Notes: generated by a model from the sequence alone, not told the origin. Positions 1 to 9,058 are shown, counted from the stretch's first letter. The stretch: 64,000 bases of DNA from JACKAQ01 sp020634975 [NCBI: Calditrichia bacterium] (GCA_020634975.1 JACKAQ010000001.1:992001-1056000), one strand, 5' to 3'. Translations and numbers: made by a program.

Positions 1-908
1 ATCGCCGCTACATTTTCCGAGCGCAGAGCAGTTTTCGCGACCAATTCGGCTTCGCTGAGCGCGCTTTCGTCGAGAATGTAGCGGAGCACCTGTTTTTCGC
101 GGTCGTCGAGCATCGCAAAATCCACCGCAAAAAAATGTCCGAGTGTGGCATCCAGCGCCATTTCGCGGATGCTCTCTGGCAGGTTTCCATTTTCGAAAAA
201 CCGCGCCGACAGTTGCTGCAGCAAATACGGGTGATTGTGGCAAGTTTCGCAAATTTCCCGGACGATTTCCGGCGCAAAATTACCGCGTGACACCAGCGCC
301 GTTGCGGCGGTTTCGTCGAGTTCCCGCAGAAAAACCGGCGGTGTGAACCCGTGCAAAAACGGCGATGTGTTCGCGGTCGATGCGCTTTCCAGTTGCAGCA
401 ATCGCCGCGTTGCGGTGATCACCGTGAGCACGCCTTCGCCCTGCTGGAAAAATCGCCGGAGTCGTGGCAGCACTTCCGGATTGGCGGTTTCGATGTTCAG
501 CAATTCCTCGCATTCATCACAGAGCAGCAGCAGGGTTTTCCCGGATTGACGGGCGCATTTTTTGAGGTATCGCAACATCTCGAACAGGCTCAGTGATTCC
601 ATTTCGGCAACTGTGACGCCGGATTCCGCGAACCGCTCTTCGGCATCCTCCACGCTTTCGAGCAGCAATTCTGCCAACCCGTCCGCATCGCTGGCGCCCT
701 GCATATTCCAGAATAGTGGTAGATACGTATCGCCGCAGCGCAATTCCAATTCTTTCAGCAACGAGGTTTTGCCGATGCGCCGGGTGCCGGCAATCCATAC
801 ATAGCGGTATTTGCCGTCCAGTATTTCGCGAACGCGGTCATCGCGCCCGAAGAAATTTTCTCCGCGCACCCAGTTTCCGGCGATAAATGGATTTTTGCGA
901 TTGGGCAT
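1..908 (-). CDS. STAND/AAA-type ATPase, C-terminus cut by window edge
   Basis: The reading frame opens at the ATG at 908-906 and stays open to the window edge, so about 302 residues are seen and the C-terminus is missing. The protein begins MPNRKNPFIAGNWV, followed by a phosphate-binding loop GTRRIGKTS (about residues 40-48) and a Walker B stretch LLLLCDE (about residues 126-132). Family knowledge places this in the 'AAA-like/STAND' ATPases that act as regulated switches rather than as protein unfoldases. There is no signal peptide or membrane segment, so it is probably cytoplasmic. The N-terminal NPFIAG..ENFFGRD pattern is nearly repeated in the ATPase half of the next gene (NPYIAG..MFFGREN), so the two are paralogues, probably working together. 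The ligand and output are unknown. Confidence 0.8.
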   Translation of the reverse strand, partial: MPNRKNPFIAGNWVRGENFFGRDDRVREILDGKYRYVWIAGTRRIGKTSLLKELELRCGDTYLPLFWNMQGASDADGLAELLLESVEDAEERFAESGVTVAEMESLSLFEMLRYLKKCARQSGKTLLLLCDECEELLNIETANPEVLPRLRRFFQQGEGVLTVITATRRLLQLESASTANTSPFLHGFTPPVFLRELDETAATALVSRGNFAPEIVREICETCHNHPYLLQQLSARFFENGNLPESIREMALDATLGHFFAVDFAMLDDREKQVLRYILDESALSEAELVAKTALRSENVAA

Positions 909-913
909 TTTTT

Positions 914-1036
914 TAGTTATGAATTTTGAATTTCGAGTTTTGGCTTTTGAGTTTTGAGTTTTGGATTTTATCCTTTATCCTTTACCCTTTATCCTTCTCT
1001 ACTTATCCTTCATCCTTTATCAATTATACTTTATCC
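914..1036. repeat. Two adjoining degenerate 7-bp tandem arrays
   Basis: Between the two ATPase genes lie two arrays, both with a 7-bp period. From about 914 to 966 the unit is GARTTTT-like; from 967 to 1036 it is TTTATCC-like (TTTATCC, TTTATCC, TTTACCC, TTTATCC and six diverged units). The second array runs into the stop codon and last codons (EEG) of the 706-codon ATPase frame. No gene or promoter is evident here. Confidence 0.8.
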
Positions 1037-3130
1037 TTCTTCAGCAGCAGCGGCAACCGCTTCAACATCCGCGACAGTCACCCGGCGGCGGCGCGATTCG
1101 ATGATTCGGGCAATGCAGCGGGCGCAAATTTTCTGGATGCGATACGGCACGCAGTCGCTCAATTCCAGAATCCGGGAAACCGCCGTTTCATCGAAACTGA
1201 AAATGCCTTTCACCGGTTCGCGGATGAGTTGCTCAGCATCGGCGCGATCAATTTGCCCGACCGGAATTTCCGAGAAAAAATTATACCACGGACTGCCTTC
1301 GCTTTCCCAGCGTTTGCGGATGTGGCTGCCCGCCATCACCGATACGAGATTTTCCGCAAAGGTTTTCATAAAAATACTGCGCAATTTTTGATTGGTTTGT
1401 GCGGAATAGCGATTCAGTTCGTCCACTTCGTCGATGAGCAACGCCAGAATCAGCGGTTTGCCCGCCGGCGGTTGCAGCGATTTGAGGATATCGCGAACAT
1501 CCGCGCTAAAATCGCGGGCGCTGTAATTTTCCGGCTGTTCAGTGATGCGCAGCGCCACATCTGCGGGCAATTTTTCCGCACAGCCTTCCACAATATCGTG
1601 CGCCATCGTCGCGAAAAACCGCGTTTCCGGCGTGCCCTGCAAATCGATATACACCGGCAGGTAAACGTAATCCGCGTCTGGCTGCTGTTCGAGCCGTTTT
1701 TTAAGTTGGTGCAGCAGCGATGTTTTGCCGATCCGGCGCGGACCGTGCAACATCAAACTGTTGTTCGGCAACGCCGCCAGCACTTGTCTCAGCAGATTTT
1801 CCCGCCCGAAAAACATTTTTTCGTTGAGCACCGGCGCACCGGCAATATACGGATTGTATTTGCTGACAAAAGCGATTCGCCGGCGAAAATACCAGTTCGC
1901 GAAAACGCCGCCGGCAGTGAACAGCAGCAGCAACGCCGCCAGCGACAGCACCATCGGCTCGCGATAAATTGGCTGCTTCCGGGAAATCGTCAGCGGAAAA
2001 GCCGCCTGATTCGGTGGTGAATCCACATCCGTCGCGATGACGGTGAGCTGGTTTTCACCCATCAGCAGTGGCACATCGATAGCGAAGCGAAATCCTTGTT
2101 TTTGCTGAACATCCGGCGGCGCAATCTGCAACGGCGATCCGGAATTATCACGCATCGGCGAACCGTTCAGCGAAACCGACAAATGGGAAATCCCCTGATC
2201 ATCGCGAACGACGCCGGTGATGCGAATTTGCGCATCGCGCGTTTCCACAAATTCCGCCGGAAAAGCCACCACCGGCGCAACACCGAGCGTGTCGCGTTCG
2301 ATGACCGTTCGCAGCAGTGTGTCCGGTTTCTGCCCGAGACGGGTCATTTCCGAACGCGTTTTGCGGAGCCAATCATTTGCCTGCCGGAATCCCGGTTGCT
2401 GCTGCTCGATTTGGGCAAACATGGCAAGCGCGGCTGCGAAATTTCCGGCGAGATATTGTTGCAGCGCCTCGTCAAATTGGATGGACAATTGCGCTTCGGT
2501 TGCCGCATCGCCGGATTCATTTTGCCAGCGGCGAATGCGCTGCTGCCATTCTGCAAAACGGGTTTCGCCGGGATTTTCGCGAACGAGGTCCGCAAGAATC
2601 GTCAGCGCTGCGGCGGGTTGCTGCTGGCTAAGGGCATCACTTAATTGCTGTAAATATTGATTTTGGGCGAGATTATTTTCCAGTTGCGATTGCCGGTTTT
2701 GCACATCGCGAACCAACGTTGCCAGCGAATCTGTCCGGCTGATTTCCTGCCGAATCAATTGGCGGTATCGCAAAAAGCTGTCGCGATAGCTGCTGTTGTT
2801 GACCACGCCCCAATCTTCCGAACGGGCGAAATCGGTTTGCGCCGCCGCAATATTTCCCAGATTAAACTGCGCCACGCCGCGCCAAAAATAGGGCAGGTAA
2901 TCGATGAATCGCAGCGAATACGTTTCCACTTCCAGCTTCGGGCTGTCCCGAAGTTCGATGGCGCGATCGAGTTGGGCGACGGCTTCCGCCCAATTGGCAT
3001 CCGCAATCGATTCCCGGGCGTTGCCGTAATAATCGTACCACTGCGATTGCCCGAACAGCGGTTGCAGCACCAGCAAACCGCCCAAAATTGCCCACATTCG
3101 CCAGTTGGGCTGTCGTGATTTCAGTTTCAT
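1031..3130 (-). CDS. Membrane-anchored TPR-Ig-ATPase, STAND-like
   Basis: About 699 residues. I start at the ATG at 3130 because the longer frame begins with TTG and the ATG is followed by a good signal/anchor (MKLKSRQPNW..AILGGLLVLQPLFG). Domain order: N-terminal hydrophobic segment; about 250 residues of TPR-like helical repeats rich in Gln/Ala; an Ig-like beta segment (RITGVVRDDQGISHLSVSL); one membrane helix (LSLAALLLLFTAGGVFANWYF) followed by basic RRR; then an ATPase with P-loop HGPRRIGKTS and Walker B LILALLIDE. The positive-inside pattern places the TPR/Ig part outside the cytoplasm and the ATPase inside, suggesting an envelope sensor with a cytoplasmic nucleotide switch. Its ATPase half is a paralogue of the upstream-strand neighbour. 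Its stop lies within a 7-bp repeat array. Function beyond that is unknown. Confidence 0.8.
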   Translation of the reverse strand: MKLKSRQPNWRMWAILGGLLVLQPLFGQSQWYDYYGNARESIADANWAEAVAQLDRAIELRDSPKLEVETYSLRFIDYLPYFWRGVAQFNLGNIAAAQTDFARSEDWGVVNNSSYRDSFLRYRQLIRQEISRTDSLATLVRDVQNRQSQLENNLAQNQYLQQLSDALSQQQPAAALTILADLVRENPGETRFAEWQQRIRRWQNESGDAATEAQLSIQFDEALQQYLAGNFAAALAMFAQIEQQQPGFRQANDWLRKTRSEMTRLGQKPDTLLRTVIERDTLGVAPVVAFPAEFVETRDAQIRITGVVRDDQGISHLSVSLNGSPMRDNSGSPLQIAPPDVQQKQGFRFAIDVPLLMGENQLTVIATDVDSPPNQAAFPLTISRKQPIYREPMVLSLAALLLLFTAGGVFANWYFRRRIAFVSKYNPYIAGAPVLNEKMFFGRENLLRQVLAALPNNSLMLHGPRRIGKTSLLHQLKKRLEQQPDADYVYLPVYIDLQGTPETRFFATMAHDIVEGCAEKLPADVALRITEQPENYSARDFSADVRDILKSLQPPAGKPLILALLIDEVDELNRYSAQTNQKLRSIFMKTFAENLVSVMAGSHIRKRWESEGSPWYNFFSEIPVGQIDRADAEQLIREPVKGIFSFDETAVSRILELSDCVPYRIQKICARCIARIIESRRRRVTVADVEAVAAAAEEG

Positions 3131-3230
3131 TTTGAGCGGAAATATAATCAATCGGCGGGAAAAAACCTTGCAGGTTTGCCATTGTCATCGGTTAAAACAA
3201 TTGCAAACCTGCGAGTTTGGTTGAATTTGG

Positions 3231-3255
3231 GGATTACTGCCTTCGCAGGAATGAC
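3231..3255. repeat. Dispersed palindromic repeat, single unit
   Basis: One copy of the ATTCCTGC-N4-GCAGGAAT family, here with a single mismatch in the left arm (ATTACTGC). It lies in the short gap between the peroxidase and the membrane ATPase. Related copies are at 21728-21789, 37636-37710 and 43526-43544. Confidence 0.6.
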
Positions 3256-3285
3256 CATTTGTGTTCATCGCGCATAATAAAAACC

Positions 3286-4764
3286 CTACTTCACCAGCAT
3301 CATTTTTTTGACCGTCGAAACGCTGCTACCCGCCTGAATCCGGTAAAAATAAATGCCGCTCGCCAAAAAATCGGCATCGAAGACGGTTTCGTATTCGCCC
3401 GCATTTTGGAATGCATTCACCAATTCGGCGACTATTTTTCCGCGCACATCAAAAACCGTTAATTTCACCGGTGCAGATTCGGGAATCGCGTATCGAATCG
3501 TTGTCGTCGGATTGAACGGATTGGGGTAATTTTGCGCCAATTCTATTTGCGAAGGCAGTTGGTCGCTCACAGGATCAATCGCGGTGATGTTCGGCAGAAT
3601 GACAGTCAAATTGCCATCGCTATCAAACGGGTTCGACCATTTGGGATTGCTGTAAACATCGCTGCCGGTCAACGTTCGCATAAACGCGACGAGCTGCTGC
3701 TTTTCCTGTTCGGAGAGGTTGAGGTTTTGCGGATTGCCGTTCGGTGTCAATCGCGGATCGATCAAATTATTTCCCGCAACAATCTGGATCTGATTGTAAT
3801 GATTCACCACCGCCAGCAGCGAATTTTTGGATGCGTTGTGCATCATCCCGCCGTTGACGCTGCCATTTTCGTCGGCCATATCGCGCAGCGAGGGCGTGCG
3901 GGTATTGGTGAAATCCGTGCCACCACCGATTTTCGCGACTTCCCCATTATTTCGGGTATTCGGATCGATGTCAAATTCCGGCGGAGCGTGGCAACCGGCG
4001 CAACCGGCACCACCGGCAATCCGATTGCCGTTCGGATCGAACACCGGCGGAGCGAGAAACAATTGTTTCCCCTGATTTTCCTGCAGCGTGAAATTCGGGA
4101 ACGGTGCTGGATCGTTGGGCACCTGCGAACGTCCGGCATCGTATTTCGAATCGAACGACTGGATGCTGCGGATAAATTGGGCAATCGCCCGCTGCATCCG
4201 CGCCTCGGTAACGATACTGTCGCCGTATGCAAAAGTGAACAGATCGTTGTAATAATCGATGTTCATCAATTTGGTGAGCAGCGAATCGAGCACGGGATCG
4301 CCGTTTTCGCCGCTAAAACCCATTTCCGCGTGATCCTGGATGGGCATGGTGGTTTGCGCTTCCAGCGATGCGGCGCGTTCGTCCCAAAAGAACTTGGCTT
4401 CGTTGGCAAAACGCGCGTTGATCAGCCGCATCGAGTGGCGTCCAGTGGTGCCGTTCACGCCCGTGCTGGCCATTGCGGTATCGCTAAAAGCAAACGCCTG
4501 TTGATGGCAACTGGCGCAGGCAATAGTGTTGTTCACCGATATTTTTTTATCGTAAAACAGCACGCGACCTAGCGTTGCTTCGGCATCACTAATTTGATTA
4601 TTTGGCGGCGTGTTGTCTTTGTTGATGTAATTCGGGACCGGTTGATTGGCATAATTTTCGAGATTGTTTAAATCGATAACACCGGCTGATTGACAAAACG
4701 CTGCTGTCGTAAGCAGTGCTAATATTAATAAAATCATACGATTATCTGCATTTTTGACATTCAT
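3286..4764 (-). CDS. Di-haem cytochrome c peroxidase (MauG/CcpA type) with type IX sorting domain
   Basis: About 492 residues. The ATG at 4764 is chosen over the upstream GTG because AAAGGAG stands 9-12 bases before it. A signal peptide (MILLILALLTTAAFCQS) is followed by two haem c sites, CASCH (about residues 83-87) and CAGCH (about 255-259), the layout of bacterial di-haem peroxidases and MauG-like proteins. These reduce H2O2 with electrons from small cytochromes or oxidise other substrates. Residues from about 408 form a type IX sorting domain (AQNYPNPFNPTTTIRYAIP .. ASGIYFYRIQAG .. KKMMLVK), so the enzyme is probably exported across the outer membrane or displayed on the surface, unlike classical periplasmic CCPs. 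No cytochrome maturation genes are nearby. Confidence 0.92.
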   Translation of the reverse strand: MNVKNADNRMILLILALLTTAAFCQSAGVIDLNNLENYANQPVPNYINKDNTPPNNQISDAEATLGRVLFYDKKISVNNTIACASCHQQAFAFSDTAMASTGVNGTTGRHSMRLINARFANEAKFFWDERAASLEAQTTMPIQDHAEMGFSGENGDPVLDSLLTKLMNIDYYNDLFTFAYGDSIVTEARMQRAIAQFIRSIQSFDSKYDAGRSQVPNDPAPFPNFTLQENQGKQLFLAPPVFDPNGNRIAGGAGCAGCHAPPEFDIDPNTRNNGEVAKIGGGTDFTNTRTPSLRDMADENGSVNGGMMHNASKNSLLAVVNHYNQIQIVAGNNLIDPRLTPNGNPQNLNLSEQEKQQLVAFMRTLTGSDVYSNPKWSNPFDSDGNLTVILPNITAIDPVSDQLPSQIELAQNYPNPFNPTTTIRYAIPESAPVKLTVFDVRGKIVAELVNAFQNAGEYETVFDADFLASGIYFYRIQAGSSVSTVKKMMLVK

Positions 4765-4919
4765 ATCCACAGTCTCCTTTGAACAGTTTGGGGTATTTCG
4801 CGAACTCGCATTTCATGAAATGAGCGCCTGAAGCGGAGTGACATTGATCGATTTTTTTGCCGGACGCTGTGCGTTGGACAGCAGCGGTTGCGCAAACTTG
4901 CAAATTTTTTTGAGTTTTT

Positions 4920-5516
4920 TTAGCGATGGTTGGCGGGAAACGCATTGCGGATGCGCTGGATTGTTGATTTATGCGTTGATTGCAAATGATAAGTTTTGAG
5001 AAAAGCAGCTAATTCTGCCATCGGTCGTAGTTGATCGATGCGGATGAAGTGACACAAATAGCCGCCGTCGCTGCCGAATTTGGAGCCGAAATCTTTTTTC
5101 GGCGCGGCGTCCACGGCTGCGGCATCGGCGAAACCACACAAAATGGCCGTCGTTCCCGGTAAAATTTCAGCCGCCTGAGGCGATGGCAAATCGATAATCA
5201 CCTGCACATATGCGGCAGGTTTGCGCTTTTTGGCGTAATCTTCCCGCACCAGCAAATGCAGTTTTTCGGTAAACGGATACGCCGACGTTTTGATCTCCAC
5301 ATCGCCGAAATCCGTATCTCCTTTGTTTTGCCCGACGTTGTGCCGTCGCCAATCGTCGAAAAAATATGCCGCAAATGCGAACTCGCCCAAATGTCCCGCT
5401 AGTGTATCCACCGGCGATGCGACGGTGCGGTTCACCCGCGTTTGGGGAATCAGTCGTTGGGCTTCTTCGAGCATTTCCGGGGTGATTGTAATCTTAGGGT
5501 GCATTGCTAATTTCAT
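4920..5516 (-). CDS. Putative PD-(D/E)XK restriction endonuclease
   Basis: 198 residues. A candidate nuclease core is visible: GHLGEFAFAAYF (helix with Glu45) followed by GDTDFGDVEIKTS, in which Asp, Glu74 and Lys76 fit the D-Xn-E-X-K catalytic pattern of PD-(D/E)XK enzymes. Its ATG shares one base with the stop of the methyltransferase gene (TAATG), implying translational coupling. This fixes the likely start, although a Met five residues in is possible. The pairing with a site-specific methyltransferase makes a type II restriction endonuclease the best reading. I do not recognise the exact family, so the nuclease role is inferred from the motif and the neighbour. Confidence 0.65.
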   Translation of the reverse strand: MKLAMHPKITITPEMLEEAQRLIPQTRVNRTVASPVDTLAGHLGEFAFAAYFFDDWRRHNVGQNKGDTDFGDVEIKTSAYPFTEKLHLLVREDYAKKRKPAAYVQVIIDLPSPQAAEILPGTTAILCGFADAAAVDAAPKKDFGSKFGSDGGYLCHFIRIDQLRPMAELAAFLKTYHLQSTHKSTIQRIRNAFPANHR

Positions 5517-6736
5517 TATTTATTGAACACCACAATCCGGTTGGTATTCGTGCCTTTCGCGTTGTTTTTCACGCCCCAAATATTGGCGGTTTTGGTGAAC
5601 TGCTGGCGATTGATAACGATGCCCGCACAGCGAAAACCGGCGGCTTCGCCGAGCGGAGCGACGATTTCATCCAGTTTGATGCGCCCGTTGCGTACCTCTC
5701 CGACCTCGAACGCCACCCATCCGCCCGGACGGGTGATGCGGTGCAACTCACGAAATACCGCGCCCATCACAGTTTCCCATTCCGGCAACGATTTTGTCAC
5801 GGTCATTTTTTGCTCGACTGCTGCAATGTCGATCGCATTGAACCAGCAGCGCAGCCAATTGTCCGCGCCGTATTGCACCACATCCAGAAACGGCGGCGAG
5901 GTGACGGTCAGTTGCACGGTTTCGTCGGGAATTTGGCGGGTTTGGCGGGCGTCACCGGTCAAAAATTTGGCTGAATCGGCGATTTTTGCCAGTTGCAGCC
6001 GTAATTCCGGCGACAAATCTTTGCACAGCGCTTTCGATTTGCGCAGAATCAGTTGTTTCACATCGCGATATTCCGGCGACTGATTGCGCTTTCGATTGAT
6101 TTTGATCTGGCTTTCCGGTGTCACCGCCTGATTGGGTGGCAGCGTGTACACCGAAAAAAATCCCGGCGAATGCCCGGTGAGGCGGTTGGTTGCCACCATT
6201 TTTATCCAGCGATCCGTCGCATCTTCGCTGCCGTTTTCCCGGCGGACGATCAGATAATTTCGCAGCGAAACAATTTCCGCTTCGGTTTGCGAGTGAAAAA
6301 ACATCGACAAATCGATATCTGACTTTGCGGACGAATCGACGGGAATTTCCGCCAATCGCTGCAGCAATGCTGGCAACTCCGGCGGCGATAATCGCGGTTC
6401 AGCCAGCAACGCACTCAGCGGATTGATGTCATTGGCGATCACATTGCGATTGAGCAACGCCGCTTCGATGGCGGTTGTGCCACGTCCGCTGAACGGATCG
6501 TACACCACATCGCCGGCCTGTGTCAGCCGTTCGATAAAAAATCGCGGCAACTGCCCTTTAAAGCAGGCGCGATAGGCCACTTCGTGGAGCGCGTTTGCCT
6601 GCCGCTGGCGCGATGTCCAGAATTCGTTGACAAACTGCGGATAGCTGCTGTCGCCAACGGCAATCTGCCCGTTTTCTGTTTCGCCGAAATCGTTGAATTT
6701 CAGCAGGTTATCGATAAACTGTTGCGGTGATTTCAA
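5516..6736 (-). CDS. Site-specific DNA methyltransferase (N4-cytosine/N6-adenine type)
   Basis: 406 residues. Two hallmark motifs are seen: the AdoMet-binding DPFSGRGTT (residues 80-88, followed by NDINPLS) and the catalytic TSPPF (residues 279-283). The motif order (I before IV, with about 190 residues between them that could hold target recognition) resembles alpha-group amino-methyltransferases. Family knowledge says such enzymes methylate the exocyclic amine of C or A within a recognition site. The start is the TTG at 6736: an in-frame stop lies a few codons upstream and no ATG is available before the conserved region. It overlaps the following putative endonuclease by one base, so the two look like a compact restriction-modification operon. 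Recognition sequence unknown. Confidence 0.88.
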   Translation of the reverse strand: MKSPQQFIDNLLKFNDFGETENGQIAVGDSSYPQFVNEFWTSRQRQANALHEVAYRACFKGQLPRFFIERLTQAGDVVYDPFSGRGTTAIEAALLNRNVIANDINPLSALLAEPRLSPPELPALLQRLAEIPVDSSAKSDIDLSMFFHSQTEAEIVSLRNYLIVRRENGSEDATDRWIKMVATNRLTGHSPGFFSVYTLPPNQAVTPESQIKINRKRNQSPEYRDVKQLILRKSKALCKDLSPELRLQLAKIADSAKFLTGDARQTRQIPDETVQLTVTSPPFLDVVQYGADNWLRCWFNAIDIAAVEQKMTVTKSLPEWETVMGAVFRELHRITRPGGWVAFEVGEVRNGRIKLDEIVAPLGEAAGFRCAGIVINRQQFTKTANIWGVKNNAKGTNTNRIVVFNK

Positions 6737-6770
6737 TGGCGGTTTCGTCCGTGTTCATCCGTGAAATTTT

Positions 6771-6793
6771 ACCGGTCAAAGTGATTGACCGGT
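6771..6793. promoter_or_regulatory. Perfect 9-bp inverted repeat upstream of methyltransferase
   Basis: ACCGGTCAA and TTGACCGGT flank a 5-base spacer. It lies 35-57 bases before the methyltransferase start and about 77 bases after the end of the glycosyltransferase gene. Neither flank has a clear run of T, so an operator is as likely as a terminator. Confidence 0.45.
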
Positions 6794-6869
6794 TTCGATT
6801 TACACTGTATTCATTTTTGCGGATGAAATATACACATTTTCGCGGGTTTCCCCAAAACCCGATCAACAA

Positions 6870-8453
6870 TCAATGGTGCAGCGATTGTTTTATCCGTTTG
6901 GCAATTCCTGCAGCATATTCCAGAAATTCCGGTTTGGGATCGCGGCAGATGTAAACCTGCACACCGTTTTCCCGTGCCAGCGGATTGTCGAGCGATCCGG
7001 CAAGTTCAATATTTCCAAACATTTGCTGAATATCTTCGCCAAGCTCGTCATTCACATAAATGAAAGTATTGAACTGAATTTTTTCCGGCACCCAGAACAA
7101 ATAATTATCGCTGAAGCTGATGGGTTGGGGCAAATTTTCAGGGCGACCGTAATACCAGATCGCACCGGCTTGCCCGTAATTTTCGGTATAAATGATAGCA
7201 GAATCGCGTTCGGCGGGCGTGAGTTTTTGCCACGCTGCGATGCCGAGATTGCCGATTTCCCGCCAACCGATCATGTCTGCATAATCCTGCGGTAAATCGT
7301 GCATTTTGCCATCTTCCCAGCGAAGTGCCTCTGCGGTGCCCATAAATTGGCTCCATTTGGCATGTTTGATCATTGCGTTTTGTCCCAATACCGGCAACCC
7401 AAACGGGACCAACGGGAGTGCGGATAACAGCATCAAACCGAGTAGCAACGGATTCACCCACCGCCATTTTTGGGTTGCAAATTGCTCAACGGCAGCGCCA
7501 CCGGCCGCGAAAAGTGCCGGATAAATGCCGAGTGTGTAATACGCTTTCCCTTTTATCGCGATCAAAATGGCAAACAGCGCAACGATGCCAAAACCAATCG
7601 CGCGATACTTTTTCCCGGATTTGGCGAACAGCAGAAAACCCAATCCTGCCAGCCACAGCAGCAGCGCGTGCGCGTTCATCAACAGTTGCATCAGGAAAAA
7701 TTCGCTGATTTGCACATTCGCGAACTGGCTCTCCTGCAACATCTGGAAATGGGCGAACACCGGCCAACCGTTGGCATGTTGCCAGAATATATTTGGCGAG
7801 ATCATTAAAAGTCCGGCAATTGCTGCAAAAATACTGTTGCGATGCCGGAGCAAATTGCGCTGCGGTGTGAGCAGTAATCCTGCCAGCAATCCCGCCGCCA
7901 GAAAAACGATTGAGTATTTGTTCAGGAATGCCCATCCCCACAGTAACCCAATAAAAATCAGATACTTCGGCGATCGGGAATTAAGCAATTTCACCATAAG
8001 GAACATGCTCAGCAACCAGTACAACTGGTTGAAAAACACCGGCTGATACATCGTGTTTGTGCGTAAAAATGCGGGAGAAACAATAAACGCAGCACTCGCC
8101 AGCACAATCGCCCAGGCTTTGCCGCCAAATTCGCGAACCAGCAAACCGATGATCACAACCGACGCTGCACCGAACAGCGCGGGTAACAATCGCACCGCAA
8201 AAACCGAATCGCCGATCAGCGGTCGCAGCGCCGCAAGCCATCCGGCAATCGCCGGCGGGACGGAAAAATAGCCCCAATCGAGGTGGTTGGAGAGCGCCCA
8301 ATATAGCAGCTCATCGCGATGAAATTCGTAATTGGTGTTGGTCAGCAAATGCAACAGCAGCTTGAAGGCTGCAAGCCCGGCAATCAATAGCCAGGTGTTT
8401 TGGTTGGCAACTGCAGGTTCTTGTTTTGGGGTAATCGTCGCAGAATTGCTCAT
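6870..8453 (-). CDS. GT39-family glycosyltransferase, polytopic membrane protein
   Basis: 527 residues with about ten hydrophobic segments. Near the N-terminus FHRDELLYWALSNHLDWGYFS carries the acidic pair (Asp-Glu) in the first external loop that is catalytic in GT-C enzymes of the PMT/ArnT class, followed by VPPAIAGWLAAL. Family knowledge: these enzymes use a lipid-phosphate-linked sugar and transfer it to protein, lipid A or glycan on the outer face of the inner membrane. The C-terminal 150 residues form a soluble domain. The start is an ATG preceded by a short GAGG. It is transcribed away from the NRPS. Donor and acceptor cannot be told. Confidence 0.85.
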   Translation of the reverse strand: MSNSATITPKQEPAVANQNTWLLIAGLAAFKLLLHLLTNTNYEFHRDELLYWALSNHLDWGYFSVPPAIAGWLAALRPLIGDSVFAVRLLPALFGAASVVIIGLLVREFGGKAWAIVLASAAFIVSPAFLRTNTMYQPVFFNQLYWLLSMFLMVKLLNSRSPKYLIFIGLLWGWAFLNKYSIVFLAAGLLAGLLLTPQRNLLRHRNSIFAAIAGLLMISPNIFWQHANGWPVFAHFQMLQESQFANVQISEFFLMQLLMNAHALLLWLAGLGFLLFAKSGKKYRAIGFGIVALFAILIAIKGKAYYTLGIYPALFAAGGAAVEQFATQKWRWVNPLLLGLMLLSALPLVPFGLPVLGQNAMIKHAKWSQFMGTAEALRWEDGKMHDLPQDYADMIGWREIGNLGIAAWQKLTPAERDSAIIYTENYGQAGAIWYYGRPENLPQPISFSDNYLFWVPEKIQFNTFIYVNDELGEDIQQMFGNIELAGSLDNPLARENGVQVYICRDPKPEFLEYAAGIAKRIKQSLHH

Positions 8454-9058
8454 TCATCGCCTCGAAATTAAATGCACTGTTTTCGTAATATCCGACAAAA
8501 CGCAAATATCTGCAAATGGTTGCGGGAATGCGGTTTTCTATGATTTGGACGGGTGTTTTAGCAAGCCGTTAGATTGATGCAAATAAATGCGTTTATAATG
8601 TAGCATTTCTGCTATTCTATTTCCGGCAGGTGATTTTTCGCCAAAAATGTGTTATAATTCGAGCCTGATTTGGGTTAACAATTAACGGGTGAACAACAAC
8701 CTTCGTCTAATGCTTTCCGTTCAACAGCTAACATGTTCTTTCGCATCACTGCAAAACTTTAAACCGATTATTTTCAACGAATTAGCAAAAGTATTCAATT
8801 TTTCCAGACAACAAATTAACTGCAGGCACAGCGCCAATCGATAGCATAAGTTTTGCCGCGAAACACATGCGACAGTGAAATCCTTCGGAAAAACTTCTCG
8901 AATTAACATGTCACAAAAGCAGGTAATCATCAATCGATTTTCAAATTTCCCCAAAAATTATATCGCGAAATCACACGCTTTCACTATTGTTTGGGGCAGC
9001 ACATCCGAAAATAAGTGAATGTAATTGGATTCAGGCGGCGACGAATAAGGGTTAGTAA
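8454..9058. promoter_or_regulatory. 605-bp divergent control region before the NRPS-PKS genes
   Basis: There is no credible gene here. TATAAT boxes occur at 8594-8599 and 8653-8658; the first has TTGATG at 8574-8579 but with only 14 bases between, and the second lacks a clear -35. A TTTTT-CGCCAAAAATGTG element precedes the second box and recurs upstream of other genes in the window. The long leader (about 400 bases to the NRPS start) could hold regulation, but no riboswitch was recognised. Confidence 0.35.

Noticed and set aside
926-2020. 364-codon plus-strand frame
   Set aside because: Lies antisense to the membrane ATPase, starts inside the 7-bp repeat region, and its translation has no family pattern; the opposite strand has clear P-loop motifs.
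4742-4945. 67-codon minus-strand frame between the nuclease and peroxidase genes
   Set aside because: Overlaps the peroxidase start and ribosome-binding site; Cys-containing but without a start signal or family pattern.
8721-8954. 77-codon Cys-containing frame in the NRPS upstream region
   Set aside because: No ribosome-binding site, no recognisable domain, AT-rich noncoding composition; treated as chance.
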